From contig MKTK01000035.1 in assembly GCA_001898255.1 (NCBI GenBank), positions 58,101 through 113,290 on the forward strand: a DNA stretch of 55,190 nt, in the 5' to 3' direction. The notes beneath the pieces were generated by a model. It was given only the letters and a program-made list of their open reading frames with translations, did not search any database and was not told where the DNA came from. Positions 8,234 through 16,778 of this stretch are shown here, one piece after another. Numbering within the stretch: the stretch's first letter is position 1; each line of letters starts with the position of its first letter. This stretch comes from Chryseobacterium sp. 39-10. Lineage in GTDB: Bacteria > Bacteroidota > Bacteroidia > Flavobacteriales > Weeksellaceae. A program made the position numbers and the translations under genes.

Positions 8234-8241
8234 TAATTTTG
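8234..8241 (+). promoter_or_regulatory. -7 promoter box of idi, start codon at predicted +1
   Basis: TAATTTTG ends six bases before the ATG at 8247. If this is the promoter, upstream in-frame ATGs (8199, 8217, 8220) are not transcribed and the idi mRNA is leaderless. Confidence 0.5.
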
Positions 8242-8246
8242 TAAGA

Positions 8247-8756
8247 ATGGAAGAACAGGTAGTTTTGATCTCAGAAAACGATGACATTCTGGGACAGATG
8301 GAAAAAATGCAGGCGCACGAAAACGGATTACTTCACAGGGCTTTTTCGGTATTTTTGTTTAATGAACAGGGAGAAATGCTTTTGCAGAAAAGAGCTCCAC
8401 AGAAATATCATTCGCCACAACGTTGGACCAATGCCGTGTGTTCGCATCCCCGGATTGATGAAACTTATGAAGAAGGTGCAAAACGGCGACTAAAAGAAGA
8501 GTTGGGAATTGATGCAGAAATAACTCCGAAATTTCATTTCATCTACAAAGCGTATGTTGGTGGAAATCTTTGGGAACACGAATTAGATCACGTTTTCACA
8601 GGCGAATATAACGGTTCTTTTAACCTAAATCAGGAAGAAGTTTCCGAAGTTCGTTTTGTCTCAATGGAACAGCTCAACCGCGAAGTGGAAGACAATCCTG
8701 ACCATTTCACTGAATGGTTCAAGATTATTCTTGACGAGTACCAACACAACCTTTAA
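8247..8756 (+). CDS. idi: Isopentenyl-diphosphate delta-isomerase, type 1
   Basis: The enzyme interconverts isopentenyl and dimethylallyl diphosphate for isoprenoid and menaquinone synthesis. It is a Nudix-fold protein with AHENGLLHRAFSVFLFN, QRWTNAVCSHPRI (catalytic Cys) and GNLWEHELDHVF (catalytic Glu). I start it at 8247 (MEEQVVLISENDD), which matches the family beginning and a promoter just upstream; the longest frame would begin at 8199. The result is 169 residues, typical for type 1. It sits alone upstream of gcvT with a 39-base gap. Confidence 0.92.
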   Translation: MEEQVVLISENDDILGQMEKMQAHENGLLHRAFSVFLFNEQGEMLLQKRAPQKYHSPQRWTNAVCSHPRIDETYEEGAKRRLKEELGIDAEITPKFHFIYKAYVGGNLWEHELDHVFTGEYNGSFNLNQEEVSEVRFVSMEQLNREVEDNPDHFTEWFKIILDEYQHNL

Positions 8757-8795
8757 TCTATATCTACTTAAAAATCACCAAACAAAATTTTAAAC

Positions 8796-9878
8796 ATGAA
8801 AAAAACTGCTCTGTATGACCAACACGTTGCATTGGGCGCAAAAATGGTTCCTTTTGCAGGATTTGAAATGCCGGTACAATATTCCGGCGTAACCGATGAA
8901 CACTTTGCTGTGCGCGAAAAAGTGGGCATTTTTGATGTTTCGCACATGGGTCAGTTTTTTGTGGAAGGTCCTCATGCAAAAGATTTGCTGCAATTTATAA
9001 CGAGCAATGATGTATCCACTCTGGAAAACGGAAAAGCGCAATATTCTTGCTTGCCTAATGGAAAAGGAGGTATTGTGGACGATTTAATTGTCTATAAAAT
9101 AAATGATGAAAAATATTTCATCGTGGTGAATGCATCCAACATTGATAAGGACTGGAATCAGTTCACAAAATACAATGAAAAGTTCGGCGCCACACTCACC
9201 AACGCCTCCGACGAGATGTCGCTCATCGCTCTTCAAGGACCCAAAGCAGCAGAAACACTTCAAAAACTTACCGATACGGAACTATCAGCTATCCCTTATT
9301 ATCATTTTACGGTAGGCACGGTCAATGGAATTCAGGATGTCATCATCTCTAATACAGGATATACAGGGAGTGGTGGTTTTGAACTTTATTTTAAAAATGA
9401 AGATGCGCTCAAAATCTGGAATGCACTTACCGAAGCTGGCGAAGAATTTGGCTTAATTCCTTGCGGTTTGGCTGCACGCGACACCTTACGACTGGAAAAA
9501 GGATTTTGCCTATACGGAAACGATATTGATGACAGCACTTCCCCATTAGAAGCCGGTTTGGGGTGGATTACCAAACTAGACAAAGGTGAATTTGTAGATG
9601 CTGAATTTTTGAAAAAACAAAAGGAAGAGGGAGTCTCCCGGAAATTAGTCGGTTTCGAAATGCTGGAAAGAGCGGTACCAAGACATGATTATACCGTTGT
9701 GGATGCAGACGGAAATACCATTGGGAAAGTAACCTCAGGAACGATGAGCCCGATGAGAAATGTGGGAATTGGGTTGGCTTACGTCGCAAAACCTCATTTT
9801 AAAATTGGCTCAGAAATTTTTATCCAAATCAGAAATAAAAATATTCCGGCAAAAGTGGTGAAACTGCCTTTCGTGTAA
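8796..9878 (+). CDS. gcvT: Glycine cleavage system T protein (aminomethyltransferase)
   Basis: GcvT moves the aminomethyl carbon from lipoyl-GcvH to tetrahydrofolate, releasing ammonia. The 360-residue protein starts [28 protein letters not shown], the family N-terminus. It carries [11 protein letters not shown] near residue 48, the folate-site D in [19 protein letters not shown] (about 90), [20 protein letters not shown] (about 190) and [20 protein letters not shown] (about 225). The C-terminal barrel contains [10 protein letters not shown]. The other glycine-cleavage genes are not in the window. It ends at a strong bidirectional terminator. Confidence 0.95.
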   Translation: MKKTALYDQHVALGAKMVPFAGFEMPVQYSGVTDEHFAVREKVGIFDVSHMGQFFVEGPHAKDLLQFITSNDVSTLENGKAQYSCLPNGKGGIVDDLIVYKINDEKYFIVVNASNIDKDWNQFTKYNEKFGATLTNASDEMSLIALQGPKAAETLQKLTDTELSAIPYYHFTVGTVNGIQDVIISNTGYTGSGGFELYFKNEDALKIWNALTEAGEEFGLIPCGLAARDTLRLEKGFCLYGNDIDDSTSPLEAGLGWITKLDKGEFVDAEFLKKQKEEGVSRKLVGFEMLERAVPRHDYTVVDADGNTIGKVTSGTMSPMRNVGIGLAYVAKPHFKIGSEIFIQIRNKNIPAKVVKLPFV

Positions 9879-9923
9879 TCTTATAAAATACGAGGTGCAA
9901 TAAATCTCAATAGTAAATAACAA

Positions 9924-9949
9924 AAAGCGACCTCGAATTGGGTCGCTTT
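9924..9949. terminator. Bidirectional terminator after gcvT
   Basis: AAAGCGACC (9924-9932) and GGTCGCTTT (9941-9949) form a perfect 9-bp stem with an eight-base loop. It lies between convergent gcvT and the DUF5763-like gene. Confidence 0.8.
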
Positions 9950-9957
9950 ACTTTTGA

Positions 9958-10323
9958 TTAAGGTTGATGTTGAAAACAGTAGCCGTTACCAATACGGGTA
10001 AGATGTTTACAGCGACTTCCGGCTTTTGTAGTTCCTCGGCATTGCGCAGAAGACGAAGTGCCATTTGTTTCTTTTTGAGTTGAAGAGGTTGCTAGATCAC
10101 TTCCGACAGGAGGTTTACAGATTTTACAAGGACTTAAACCCATTTTCAATGCATTCTCAATGGACATTTTTGACGATACATTGGTAACCATTCTGCATAT
10201 CGCCAAATGATACTTCGTTCCAGCAGGTGTTTTATAAACATCTTGCGCTTTGACAAAAACTGAAAAAATAAGCAATAAAAACACCCAACCCTTCGTCATA
10301 AAAAGTTTTCTTATAGGAATCAA
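9958..10323 (-). CDS. Small exported cysteine-rich protein (DUF5763-like)
   Basis: A signal peptide is visible (GWVFLLLIFSVFVKAQ), so the protein enters the periplasm or leaves the cell. Two cysteine modules follow. The first, HLAICRMV to GLSPCKICKPP, has spacing reminiscent of Ada-type zinc modules. The second, QCRGTTKAGSRCKHLTRIGNGYCFQHQ, is the DUF5763 pattern with probable C/C/C/H metal ligands. Function is unknown. The start may be the first ATG or the ATG eight codons later, closer to the signal peptide. It begins six bases after the stop of the ArsC/Spx-like gene and is probably co-transcribed with it. Confidence 0.7.
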   Translation of the reverse strand: MIPIRKLFMTKGWVFLLLIFSVFVKAQDVYKTPAGTKYHLAICRMVTNVSSKMSIENALKMGLSPCKICKPPVGSDLATSSTQKETNGTSSSAQCRGTTKAGSRCKHLTRIGNGYCFQHQP

Positions 10324-10329
10324 TGGAAA

Positions 10330-10680
10330 TTACTTTTCGAAATAATCGTGCAACAACTGCAAGTTGCTTTTTTCACTTCCCACAAAAATAGCATCATCAG
10401 TAATAAAAACCGGACGTTTTAAAAAGCTATAATGATCCAACAGGAGATTCTTATAATCATCTTCCTTTAAAGATTTCACATCAATACCTCGCAATTTTAT
10501 CTGTGTGGATTTTCGGCTGAATAAAGCTTCGTAAGATTTTGTTTTGGCATACATCTCCGCCAATTGCTCTTCTGTAACGGGCGCTGATTTTATTTCCTGC
10601 AGTTCCCAATCATTCAAATCCAAATCCTGCATTATTCTTTTATTGGTGGTGCATGTTTTAAGATAATATACTTTTTTCAT
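10330..10680 (-). CDS. ArsC/Spx-family thioredoxin-fold protein
   Basis: From the ATG at 10680 the protein reads MKKVYYLKTCTTNKRIMQDL, the ArsC/Spx pattern with a single N-terminal cysteine in a C-T-T-N-K-R motif. RKSTQIKLRGIDVKSL and LLLDHYSFLKRPVFITDD correspond to the later family segments that contain the substrate arginines. At 116 residues it has the normal length. It may act as a glutaredoxin-linked reductase or as a Spx-like regulator; which cannot be told. A frame extending to 10758 is rejected because the rny terminator lies in that extension and a TAATTTTG promoter box ends six bases before 10680. Confidence 0.75.
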   Translation of the reverse strand: MKKVYYLKTCTTNKRIMQDLDLNDWELQEIKSAPVTEEQLAEMYAKTKSYEALFSRKSTQIKLRGIDVKSLKEDDYKNLLLDHYSFLKRPVFITDDAIFVGSEKSNLQLLHDYFEK

Positions 10681-10685
10681 ACCTT

Positions 10686-10693
10686 CAAAATTA
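10686..10693 (-). promoter_or_regulatory. -7 promoter box of the ArsC/Spx-like gene, start codon at predicted +1
   Basis: TAATTTTG on the minus strand ends six bases before the ATG at 10680. The geometry equals that of ndh, idi and the ABC ATPase gene and predicts a leaderless mRNA. Confidence 0.5.
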
Positions 10694-10735
10694 AGGTTTA
10701 TCATGATAAGTTTAAAGTATTGAGATACAAAATCG

Positions 10736-10769
10736 ACAAAAAAAATCCCTTCTGTCATCAGAAAGGATT
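10736..10769 (-). terminator. Terminator of rny
   Basis: AATCCCTTCTG (10744-10754) and CAGAAAGGATT (10759-10769) pair with one mismatch around a four-base loop. On the minus strand they are followed by a run of T. It lies 34 bases after the rny stop codon. Confidence 0.75.
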
Positions 10770-10802
10770 TGTGTGTAAACTAATGTTATTAAGCAATATT
10801 AA

Positions 10803-12374
10803 TTACCTTGCAATATTCACCGCTCTTGTTTCGCGAATGACGGTAACACGCACTTGTCCTGGATAGGTTAGCTCATTCTGAATCTTTTCGGAAATATCGT
10901 AAGAAAGTTGTGCAGATTGCTCATCATTCACTCTTCCGCTTTCCACCATTACGCGAAGTTCGCGGCCTGCCTGAATGGCATAAGCTGAAGAAACTCCATC
11001 AAAACTTAGCGCCGCAGCTTCCAAATCTTTCAATCTTTGAATGTACGATTCCAAGACTTGTCTTCTTGCGCCTGGTCTGGCTCCGGAAATCGCATCGGCC
11101 ACCTGAATAATTGGTGATAGCAACGAGGTCATTTCTATTTCGTCATGGTGAGCACCAATGGCATTCACCACTTCCGCATTCTCACCAAATTTTTCTGCCC
11201 ATTGCATACCGAGTAGCGCGTGTGGAAGCTCTGATTCCTGCTCTGGCACTTTCCCGATATCATGAAGTAAACCTGCTCTCTTCGCTAATTTAACATTTAA
11301 TCCTAATTCCGCTGCCATGGTTGCCGCGATATTTGCCACTTCTCTGGAGTGCTGCAGCAAGTTTTGCCCGTAGGAAGAACGGTATTTCATTCTACCCACT
11401 ATTTTTACCAGTTCCGGGTGAAGCCCGTGAATGCCCAAATCGATAATCGTTCTTTTTCCAACTTCTATAATTTCTTCTTCGATTTGCTTTTTGGTTTTAT
11501 CGACTACTTCTTCAATTCTTGCAGGGTGAATTCTACCATCAGTCACCAAACGGTGCAGCGAAAGCCGTGCAATTTCTCGTCTTACAGGATCGAAACAGGA
11601 AAGCAGAATCGCTTCTGGCGTATCGTCCACAATAATCTCTACACCTGTTGCAGCTTCCAAAGCACGAATGTTTCGGCCTTCGCGACCGATGATTCTTCCT
11701 TTTACCTCATCCGACTCAATGTTGAATACCGAAACCGAATTTTCGATGGCCTGTTCCGTACCGATTCTCTGAATGGTTTGAATAACAATCTTCCTGGCTT
11801 CTTGTTTAGCATTCAGATTGGCTTCTTCCATAATGGACTGAACGTGTGCTTGTGCTTTGGTTTTTGCCTCAGCTTTCATCGCTTCTATCAGCTCATTTTT
11901 GGCTTCTTCTGCAGAATAGCCCGAGATTTTCTGTAGCGTTTCCACTTTCTGTGCGGTAACGGCATCCAGCTCGCTTTGTTTTCGTTCCAGTATTTCGTGT
12001 TTTTTACCGTAATCAGCGATCTGACGGTCCAAATCTTTCTCTAATTTACCGGTTTTGCTCAGTTCATCATTGAGTTTATTTTCTTTGTCTTTAATTCTTT
12101 TCTCCGCCTCCTGCATTTTCTTTTCTCTTTGCTGGATATCGGCGTCGTGTTGCGATTTAAGTTCCAGAAATTTTTCTTTTGCCTGAAGGTGTTTTTCTTT
12201 CTTCACGGCTTCTGCCTGAACGGTGGCTTTTTCTATAAGATTTTCAGCATTTTTCTTTGCATCATCGATGATGAATTTACCTTTTGCATTGAGCGAACTT
12301 TTGGAAAAAACGTATCCCAAAACCGCACCTGCTACTAGACAAATAATGCCGATAATAATAGCGGTTGTTGTCAT
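10803..12374 (-). CDS. rny: Ribonuclease Y
   Basis: RNase Y is a membrane-anchored endoribonuclease that starts mRNA decay. The 523-residue protein has an N-terminal membrane helix ([20 protein letters not shown], residues 4-23), then a long charged coiled coil to about 190. A KH RNA-binding domain ([22 protein letters not shown], about 223) and an HD phosphohydrolase domain with [10 protein letters not shown] near 370 follow, ending in [18 protein letters not shown]. Length and domain order are canonical. It follows zapA and the 6S RNA candidate on the same strand. Confidence 0.96.
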   Translation of the reverse strand: MTTTAIIIGIICLVAGAVLGYVFSKSSLNAKGKFIIDDAKKNAENLIEKATVQAEAVKKEKHLQAKEKFLELKSQHDADIQQREKKMQEAEKRIKDKENKLNDELSKTGKLEKDLDRQIADYGKKHEILERKQSELDAVTAQKVETLQKISGYSAEEAKNELIEAMKAEAKTKAQAHVQSIMEEANLNAKQEARKIVIQTIQRIGTEQAIENSVSVFNIESDEVKGRIIGREGRNIRALEAATGVEIIVDDTPEAILLSCFDPVRREIARLSLHRLVTDGRIHPARIEEVVDKTKKQIEEEIIEVGKRTIIDLGIHGLHPELVKIVGRMKYRSSYGQNLLQHSREVANIAATMAAELGLNVKLAKRAGLLHDIGKVPEQESELPHALLGMQWAEKFGENAEVVNAIGAHHDEIEMTSLLSPIIQVADAISGARPGARRQVLESYIQRLKDLEAAALSFDGVSSAYAIQAGRELRVMVESGRVNDEQSAQLSYDISEKIQNELTYPGQVRVTVIRETRAVNIAR

Positions 12375-12460
12375 ATTTATAAGTTTATTTTTATTCTTTT
12401 TAATGTTTAATATTCAGGATTTCCCTTCTGCAGAACTGCGAGCCAGAAAAAACGGAACAT

Positions 12461-12628
12461 AAAAAAACCTACAATAATTCAGTGATATAGAGTAAACTCC
12501 TAATCTCCACGATTTGAACTGATTTCTTTTCTTTGTAATCTGCGCTGGGCAGCACGCCATTAAAAAGACATTCGTTCGGTAATTGTTTAGCGTTGAGTTT
12601 ACCTTTAATGTGTTAGAATTATTGTAGG
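12461..12628 (-). ncRNA. ssrS: Candidate 6S RNA (flavobacterial type)
   Basis: The zapA-rny spacer contains a long rod-like fold on the minus strand. Ends 12616-12628 and 12468-12480 are perfect 13-base complements (CCTACAATAATTC with its reverse complement). An inner stem pairs 12594-12601 with 12492-12499 (GTAAACTC). A large central region with a further GC-rich hairpin around 12541-12560 lies between. The closing stem is followed directly by seven T on the minus strand (12461-12467), acting as terminator. Size of about 160 bases, shape and the zapA neighbour match known 6S RNA, which binds RNA polymerase. No covariance search was run. Confidence 0.72.
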
Positions 12629-12653
12629 CAGTCGGTTTCCGGAAAAGAAAAAT

Positions 12654-12941
12654 CTACTTTTCCAGTGCTTCCAATATTTGGTTAATCTGCATTAACCTTT
12701 CATTGGCAGCAATCATATTTTTTTCGTTGGTGATTTGCGAAACTTCTGCATTGGTACCCAATTTCAGGGCACACATTGCTAAAGCATCCTGCTTATCTCT
12801 TACGTCAAAATTTTGTTCAAAATCTTTAATCATTCCCTCAATTTGCTTTCCCACTTTCCGCAGGGTTTCTTCTTCTGCAGCGGGCACATTCAGCGGATAA
12901 TTTCTACCGGCAATGGTGATGGTAATTCTTCTTACTTCCAT
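12654..12941 (-). CDS. zapA: Cell division protein ZapA
   Basis: ZapA binds FtsZ filaments and promotes Z-ring bundling. The protein from 12941 begins MEVRRITITIAGRNYPLNVPAAEEETLRKVGKQI, the conserved beta-strand and first helix, then a long C-terminal helix (about residues 45-95) for tetramerisation. The 95-residue length is usual. The start is set by a TAATG overlap with the stop of the upstream coiled-coil gene; a longer frame to 12974 would run through that gene. The 6S RNA candidate and rny follow. Confidence 0.88.
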   Translation of the reverse strand: MEVRRITITIAGRNYPLNVPAAEEETLRKVGKQIEGMIKDFEQNFDVRDKQDALAMCALKLGTNAEVSQITNEKNMIAANERLMQINQILEALEK

Positions 12942-13243
12942 TACAGACCGCTGTTTTGAAGTTCTGCAATACAATGATCAACTTCTTTAATCAACCGGTT
13001 GATATGAGTTTTCATCAGTCGGTTATAATCTGGATTTCCTGATATTGCGGAATAGAGTTTAATATTTTTTTGTTCTTCTGCTAATACCTGATTTTTTCTC
13101 CTTTCTTCATCATACTTCATTTTCAATTCTTCATGCTCGCGCTGTAATTCTGAAAATTTATCGCTCAAATTGACGTAGTTCTTCTTGATATTCAGAACCT
13201 TATTTTCCAGCTGCGCGAAGTTATTTTCTAAATCTTTGAGCAT
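12941..13243 (-). CDS. Small coiled-coil protein upstream of zapA
   Basis: The 100-residue protein is nearly all helix and highly charged (about residues 1-60 show regular Leu/Val heptads), followed by NPDYNRLMKTHINRLIKEVDHCIAEL. I do not recognise a named family. Translational coupling to zapA (TAATG) and the coiled-coil character suggest a divisome partner comparable to ZapB, but this is inference from position. It has no visible enzyme motif. Confidence 0.7.
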   Translation of the reverse strand: MLKDLENNFAQLENKVLNIKKNYVNLSDKFSELQREHEELKMKYDEERRKNQVLAEEQKNIKLYSAISGNPDYNRLMKTHINRLIKEVDHCIAELQNSGL

Positions 13244-13412
13244 TTCTCAGGCGTATTCTAACTAATCAACAAAAATAGAAAAATTAATTGAAAACAGGAA
13301 GGAATTGTTGATTTCTTTCAATGTAAAGCAGATCAGTGCGCTGCTCATTATTCCGCAACTTCTGACGCTGTAGGGAGTTCAATCTTTTCTAATAAATTGA
13401 AATATTACAAAA

Positions 13413-13440
13413 AAAAGAGGGCTTTTAAAAGCCCTCTTTT
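13413..13440. terminator. Bidirectional terminator downstream of porT
   Basis: AAAAGAGGGCTTTT and its reverse complement are adjacent, giving a perfect 28-base palindrome with A- and T-tracts on both sides. It lies between the porT stop and the start of the coiled-coil/zapA operon. Confidence 0.8.
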
Positions 13441-13464
13441 GTGTATTTATAAAGTCGTCCTTTT

Positions 13465-14250
13465 TTACTCAAATTTCAGGACAAACATGAATGCCCGTGT
13501 TTTTGCTGTTGTTATGCCGGCACTCCAATAAGGGGGCGTCTCAGCATTGTCGGCAACCATTTCATTGTTGATCATGAAGGTTCCCCGAAAACCGGGTGTG
13601 AGTTTAAATCTGCTGAAATAAAACTGAATCCCGATTTCTGCCGTCCACGCAAAATTATTCATCGTTGTTCGGAAAATACCATTTGAATTATCATCTGCGG
13701 CTTTATTATTCGACTGTAAGTTCACCATCCAATTGACACCCGCAGCGGCGTAAGGTCTGGAATTGTACCAGCGGTCTCCATGTACTTCCAACAGTAAAGG
13801 TACATCAACGTAGGTTGATTTTACAGTTCGTACCCTGTCTGCGTCGGTTAATGTTCTTGGTGTAAATGGCTCACTGGAAGGAGTTCCGGCAGCATACTGA
13901 TCGTTCGACTGGGTATCGAAAGTAAACTCACGCTGCATGAACTGTAGCGCTGGCTCCAAGCGAAGGTCAAAATTATCGTTAAGACGCATTCTGCCAATTA
14001 ACCCGGCACCAAAACTATAAGAGGATTTTGTTTGTATTAAACTTTTCTGACCATCCATCCCAAATCGCGGATCCAAAACCAAGCGAAAATCGAAGTTATT
14101 GGCCGCCAGATAAAATCCGTAACTAAACTTATTGTTATCAATCCCTTCCAGATTATCCATCCGGTCACGCGTGCGGAACAGCTGCGCATCAAGCAATGTT
14201 GCAAGGCAGATGGCAAGGATGATTTTTGTTTTAAAGAAAAAGTTCCACAT
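13465..14250 (-). CDS. porT: PorT-family outer-membrane protein of the type IX secretion system
   Basis: The N-terminus WNFFFKTKIILAICLATLLDAQL is a signal peptide. The mature part has alternating aromatic strands typical of an eight-stranded outer-membrane barrel (for example KFSYGFYLAANNFDFRL, YSFGAGLIGRMRLNDNFDLRLEPAL, VDVPLLLEVHG, RPYAAAGVNW, WTAEIGIQFYF). This matches PorT/SprT, required for T9SS function. Its position directly after ubiE is known for flavobacterial porT. The ATG at 14250 lies immediately after the ubiE stop. Substrates with sorting domains are encoded at 0.7, 26.8 and 32 kb. Confidence 0.82.
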   Translation of the reverse strand: MWNFFFKTKIILAICLATLLDAQLFRTRDRMDNLEGIDNNKFSYGFYLAANNFDFRLVLDPRFGMDGQKSLIQTKSSYSFGAGLIGRMRLNDNFDLRLEPALQFMQREFTFDTQSNDQYAAGTPSSEPFTPRTLTDADRVRTVKSTYVDVPLLLEVHGDRWYNSRPYAAAGVNWMVNLQSNNKAADDNSNGIFRTTMNNFAWTAEIGIQFYFSRFKLTPGFRGTFMINNEMVADNAETPPYWSAGITTAKTRAFMFVLKFE

Positions 14251-14251
14251 A

Positions 14252-14971
14252 CTATTTGGTTGCTTTATAAATGGTGGCAATGCCTAAACTTTGTTTTTTG
14301 TACTCTACTTTTCGAAAACCCGTGTTCAGCAAGATGGATTTCATTTTTTCACCAAACGGAAAAGCATTCACCGAATCCGGAAGGTAGGTATAAGCGCGAT
14401 TATCTTTGGAAACCAGCTTGCCAATTTGTGGTAAAATGTTTTTAAAATAAAACATATACAATGGTCCGAAAAACCCTTCCACTTTGGAAAACTCAAGTAT
14501 ATATACGCTGCTGTTTTCCTTCACCACCCTTCTCAGTTCCGAAAGACCTTTTTCCAGATTCTCAAAATTTCTCACTCCAAAAGCAACGGAAACTGCATCA
14601 AATTTATTGTTATCGAAGGGCAAGTTTTCGGCATCACCTTTCTGCATGGAAATCTTGGCGTCTAAATTAAGTTTTTTTATTTTATCAATACCTACATTCA
14701 GCATTTGCTGCGAAAGATCAAGCCCCACCACATCTGCTCCTGTACCTTTTTGTACCGCGATGGCAAGATCGCCGGTTCCTGTAGCAACATCCAAAACCTC
14801 TTTGGGCACATCTTTGCTCATCCATTTTACCAGCGTATTGCGCCACAACACATCAATTTTCATGGAAAGTACATGATTCAGCAAATCGTATTTGGGCGCA
14901 ATATTGTCGAACATATCTTCGACTTCTTTCTTCTTTCCGGCATCGGTGTTATAAGGCGTAATCTGGCTCAA
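14252..14971 (-). CDS. ubiE: Demethylmenaquinone / 2-methoxy-6-polyprenyl-1,4-benzoquinol methylase
   Basis: The enzyme methylates demethylmenaquinone with S-adenosylmethionine in the last step of menaquinone synthesis. Family signatures are VEDMFDNIAPKYDLLNHVLS (about residues 17-36), the SAM motif VLDVATGTGDLAIAV (about 60), MQKGDAENLPFDNNKFDAVSVAFGVRNFEN (about 115) and LPDSVNAFPFGEKM. At 239 residues it is full length. It is coupled to porT downstream and is preceded by a small membrane-protein gene ten bases upstream. The organism presumably uses menaquinone only (inference). Confidence 0.94.
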   Translation of the reverse strand: MSQITPYNTDAGKKKEVEDMFDNIAPKYDLLNHVLSMKIDVLWRNTLVKWMSKDVPKEVLDVATGTGDLAIAVQKGTGADVVGLDLSQQMLNVGIDKIKKLNLDAKISMQKGDAENLPFDNNKFDAVSVAFGVRNFENLEKGLSELRRVVKENSSVYILEFSKVEGFFGPLYMFYFKNILPQIGKLVSKDNRAYTYLPDSVNAFPFGEKMKSILLNTGFRKVEYKKQSLGIATIYKATK

Positions 14972-14981
14972 AAGGTTAATT

Positions 14982-15551
14982 TTAAAGTTTATAATATTCT
15001 TTATAATAGTTCAGGAAATCCTGCTTGCGGAAAATCTTGCTCCGGGACTCCACTTTCTGAATATTCTTAACAACCTGATCGTACTTTTCATCAATATTGT
15101 AATAGAAATCATCGGTGTACAACTTATTAAAGTGAACAGGCTTGTTCAGGTAATTTTTACCATCAATTTCAGTAGCGCCACGTGCAGCGATCAGAGAATC
15201 TTTATTTAAACCATAGCCATAAAACTGCTCATTAATATAATAATCCTGATGCGCTATATTGAGCAATCCTCTGTTTTTATTCACCACAAAACCGGAATCG
15301 TACAGTTTGTTTTTTTTCGAATCAAAAACCTGAATGCTGTTTCTGCCTTTATTCAAATTCACTTGAAAATATTGACCAGAAGGAATGATGCGCTCTTCAC
15401 CACCATTGATTTTAAAATAGTAGGTATTTCCCGTAGGATTATCAACAAGATAGTAATTTTTCTTGGCTAAGAAAAGAAAATAAATCCCAAATGCAGCCAC
15501 CACCGAAATAACGGCAAAGAGCAAACCTTTTGTTGACGGACTTAATTTCAT
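14982..15551 (-). CDS. Conserved hypothetical membrane-anchored protein
   Basis: Not recognised as a named family. The 189-residue protein has one N-terminal membrane helix (GLLFAVISVVAAFGIYFLFLA, residues 9-29) and a soluble, probably periplasmic part rich in Tyr, Asn and Lys. The sequence YYLVDNPTGNTYYFKINGGEE suggests a beta-rich domain. The C-terminus KSRIFRKQDFLNYYKEYYKL is basic. It heads the operon with ubiE and porT. Its promoter box TATCTTTG (15556-15563) ends five bases before the ATG, so a leaderless mRNA is predicted. Confidence 0.75.
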   Translation of the reverse strand: MKLSPSTKGLLFAVISVVAAFGIYFLFLAKKNYYLVDNPTGNTYYFKINGGEERIIPSGQYFQVNLNKGRNSIQVFDSKKNKLYDSGFVVNKNRGLLNIAHQDYYINEQFYGYGLNKDSLIAARGATEIDGKNYLNKPVHFNKLYTDDFYYNIDEKYDQVVKNIQKVESRSKIFRKQDFLNYYKEYYKL

Positions 15552-15555
15552 AAAA

Positions 15556-15563
15556 CAAAGATA
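15556..15563 (-). promoter_or_regulatory. -7 promoter box of the hypothetical-ubiE-porT operon
   Basis: TATCTTTG on the minus strand ends five bases before the ATG at 15551. A second box TAAATTTG lies about 17 bases further upstream. Either the transcript is leaderless or the upstream box gives a short leader. Confidence 0.5.
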
Positions 15564-15620
15564 AAAAACGTGGCAAATTTACTAATAATTTTTCTTTTGA
15601 TATGATACCATATTAATTCT

Positions 15621-15628
15621 TAACTTTG
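15621..15628 (+). promoter_or_regulatory. -7 promoter box of the FabH-like gene
   Basis: TAACTTTG matches TAnnTTTG and lies 20 bases before the ATG at 15649, giving a short leader. Confidence 0.5.
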
Positions 15629-15648
15629 GCAAAATTTTTCAAAAAAAC

Positions 15649-16716
15649 ATGCCCAACACAATCATTATCGGTTCAGGTAGTTACATCCCGACAAAAGTAA
15701 TCGGAAAAGAGTATTTTATGGATTCTGTTTTCTATACCGACGACGGAGACCGCATCGACAAGCCCAATGAAGAAATCATTAATAAATTTGTAGAGATTAC
15801 TGAGATCGAAAACCGCAGGTATCTTGAAGCCGATGAGCACAACTCAGATTTGGGTTACCGCGCGGCAAAAGAGGCCATCTACGATGCAAAAATTGATCAG
15901 GAACAAATTGATTATATCATTTATGCCAGCAATTTTGGAGAGGTTGACCAAAACGGCATGACCAATTTTATGCCTTCAATGTCGGCGCGACTCAAAAACA
16001 AACTGGGCATCATGAACCGAAAATGCATCAATTATGACATGATTTTCGGCTGTCCGGGTTGGGTAGAAGCCATGATTTTAGCCGATACCCTTATTAAAGC
16101 CAAAAAGGCAAAGCTTATTTTGGTTGTTGGAGGCGAAACGCTGAGTCGTGTAACTGACGAGTTCGACCGCAATAAAATGATTTTTGCAGATGGAGCTGGC
16201 GCCGTTGTAGTGCAGGCAACAGATGAGGAAAACGTAGGAATGATTGCTGATGCCACGATATGTGACAACGCTGTAGAACTCAATTATCTGGAAAACGCAT
16301 GCTCACTCAATAAAGAGGCAGATCCTACAAAACTTTATATCCGGATGCATGGCAGAAAAATTTATGAATACGCTCTAAAAAATGTTCCTATTGCCATTAA
16401 AGAAACCATTGACAAGGCAGGCCTCACTATTGATGATATCGACAAAATCCTTATTCACCAAGCCAATGCCAAAATGGATTATGCGATGATTGGGCGGTTG
16501 TTTAAGCTTTATGGTAAAAACGACTACGACCATGACATTGCACCCATGACCATTCAGCAACTGGGAAATTCTTCCGTAGCCACCATTCCCACAATGTTCG
16601 ATCTTATAATTAAAGGAGAGTTGAAAGGACACCGTTTCCGCGAACATGGAAATATCGTTTTCGCCTCGGTGGGCGCAGGAATGAATATTAATGCGGTAGT
16701 TTACCGTTTCCCTTAG
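15649..16716 (+). CDS. 3-oxoacyl-ACP synthase III family protein (FabH-like)
   Basis: A thiolase-fold condensing enzyme of 355 residues. The catalytic triad is visible: Cys135 in MIFGCPGWVEA, His in ILIHQANAKMD (about 264) and Asn in QQLGNSSVATIP (about 305). FADGAGAVVV and FASVGAGMNINAVVYRFP complete the fold. It probably condenses an acyl-CoA with malonyl-ACP, but the sequence is longer at the N-terminus (residues 20-55) than FabH of fatty-acid synthesis, so a specialised acyl substrate is possible. No neighbouring fatty-acid or pigment genes are present. It ends at a terminator. Confidence 0.85.
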   Translation: MPNTIIIGSGSYIPTKVIGKEYFMDSVFYTDDGDRIDKPNEEIINKFVEITEIENRRYLEADEHNSDLGYRAAKEAIYDAKIDQEQIDYIIYASNFGEVDQNGMTNFMPSMSARLKNKLGIMNRKCINYDMIFGCPGWVEAMILADTLIKAKKAKLILVVGGETLSRVTDEFDRNKMIFADGAGAVVVQATDEENVGMIADATICDNAVELNYLENACSLNKEADPTKLYIRMHGRKIYEYALKNVPIAIKETIDKAGLTIDDIDKILIHQANAKMDYAMIGRLFKLYGKNDYDHDIAPMTIQQLGNSSVATIPTMFDLIIKGELKGHRFREHGNIVFASVGAGMNINAVVYRFP

Positions 16717-16740
16717 TCAGAGAACCGAAAATATAATAGA

Positions 16741-16767
16741 GCACAAAACACCATTTTGTGCTTTTTT
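16741..16767 (+). terminator. Terminator of the FabH-like gene
   Basis: GCACAAAA (16741-16748) and TTTTGTGC (16754-16761) form an 8-bp stem with a five-base loop, then six T. It ends only 12 bases before the start of the next gene, so that gene must be expressed by read-through or from a promoter inside this stretch. Confidence 0.8.
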
Positions 16768-16778
16768 GATTCCATTTT

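Noticed and set aside
10330-10680. ArsC/Spx-like protein as part of the arsenic resistance system
   Set aside because: It lies 30 kb away in core sequence with its own promoter; the arsenic operon carries its own thioredoxin-type reductase.
10681-10758. Upstream extension of the ArsC/Spx-like frame
   Set aside because: The extension contains the rny terminator and a -7 promoter box; the family start is the ATG at 10680.
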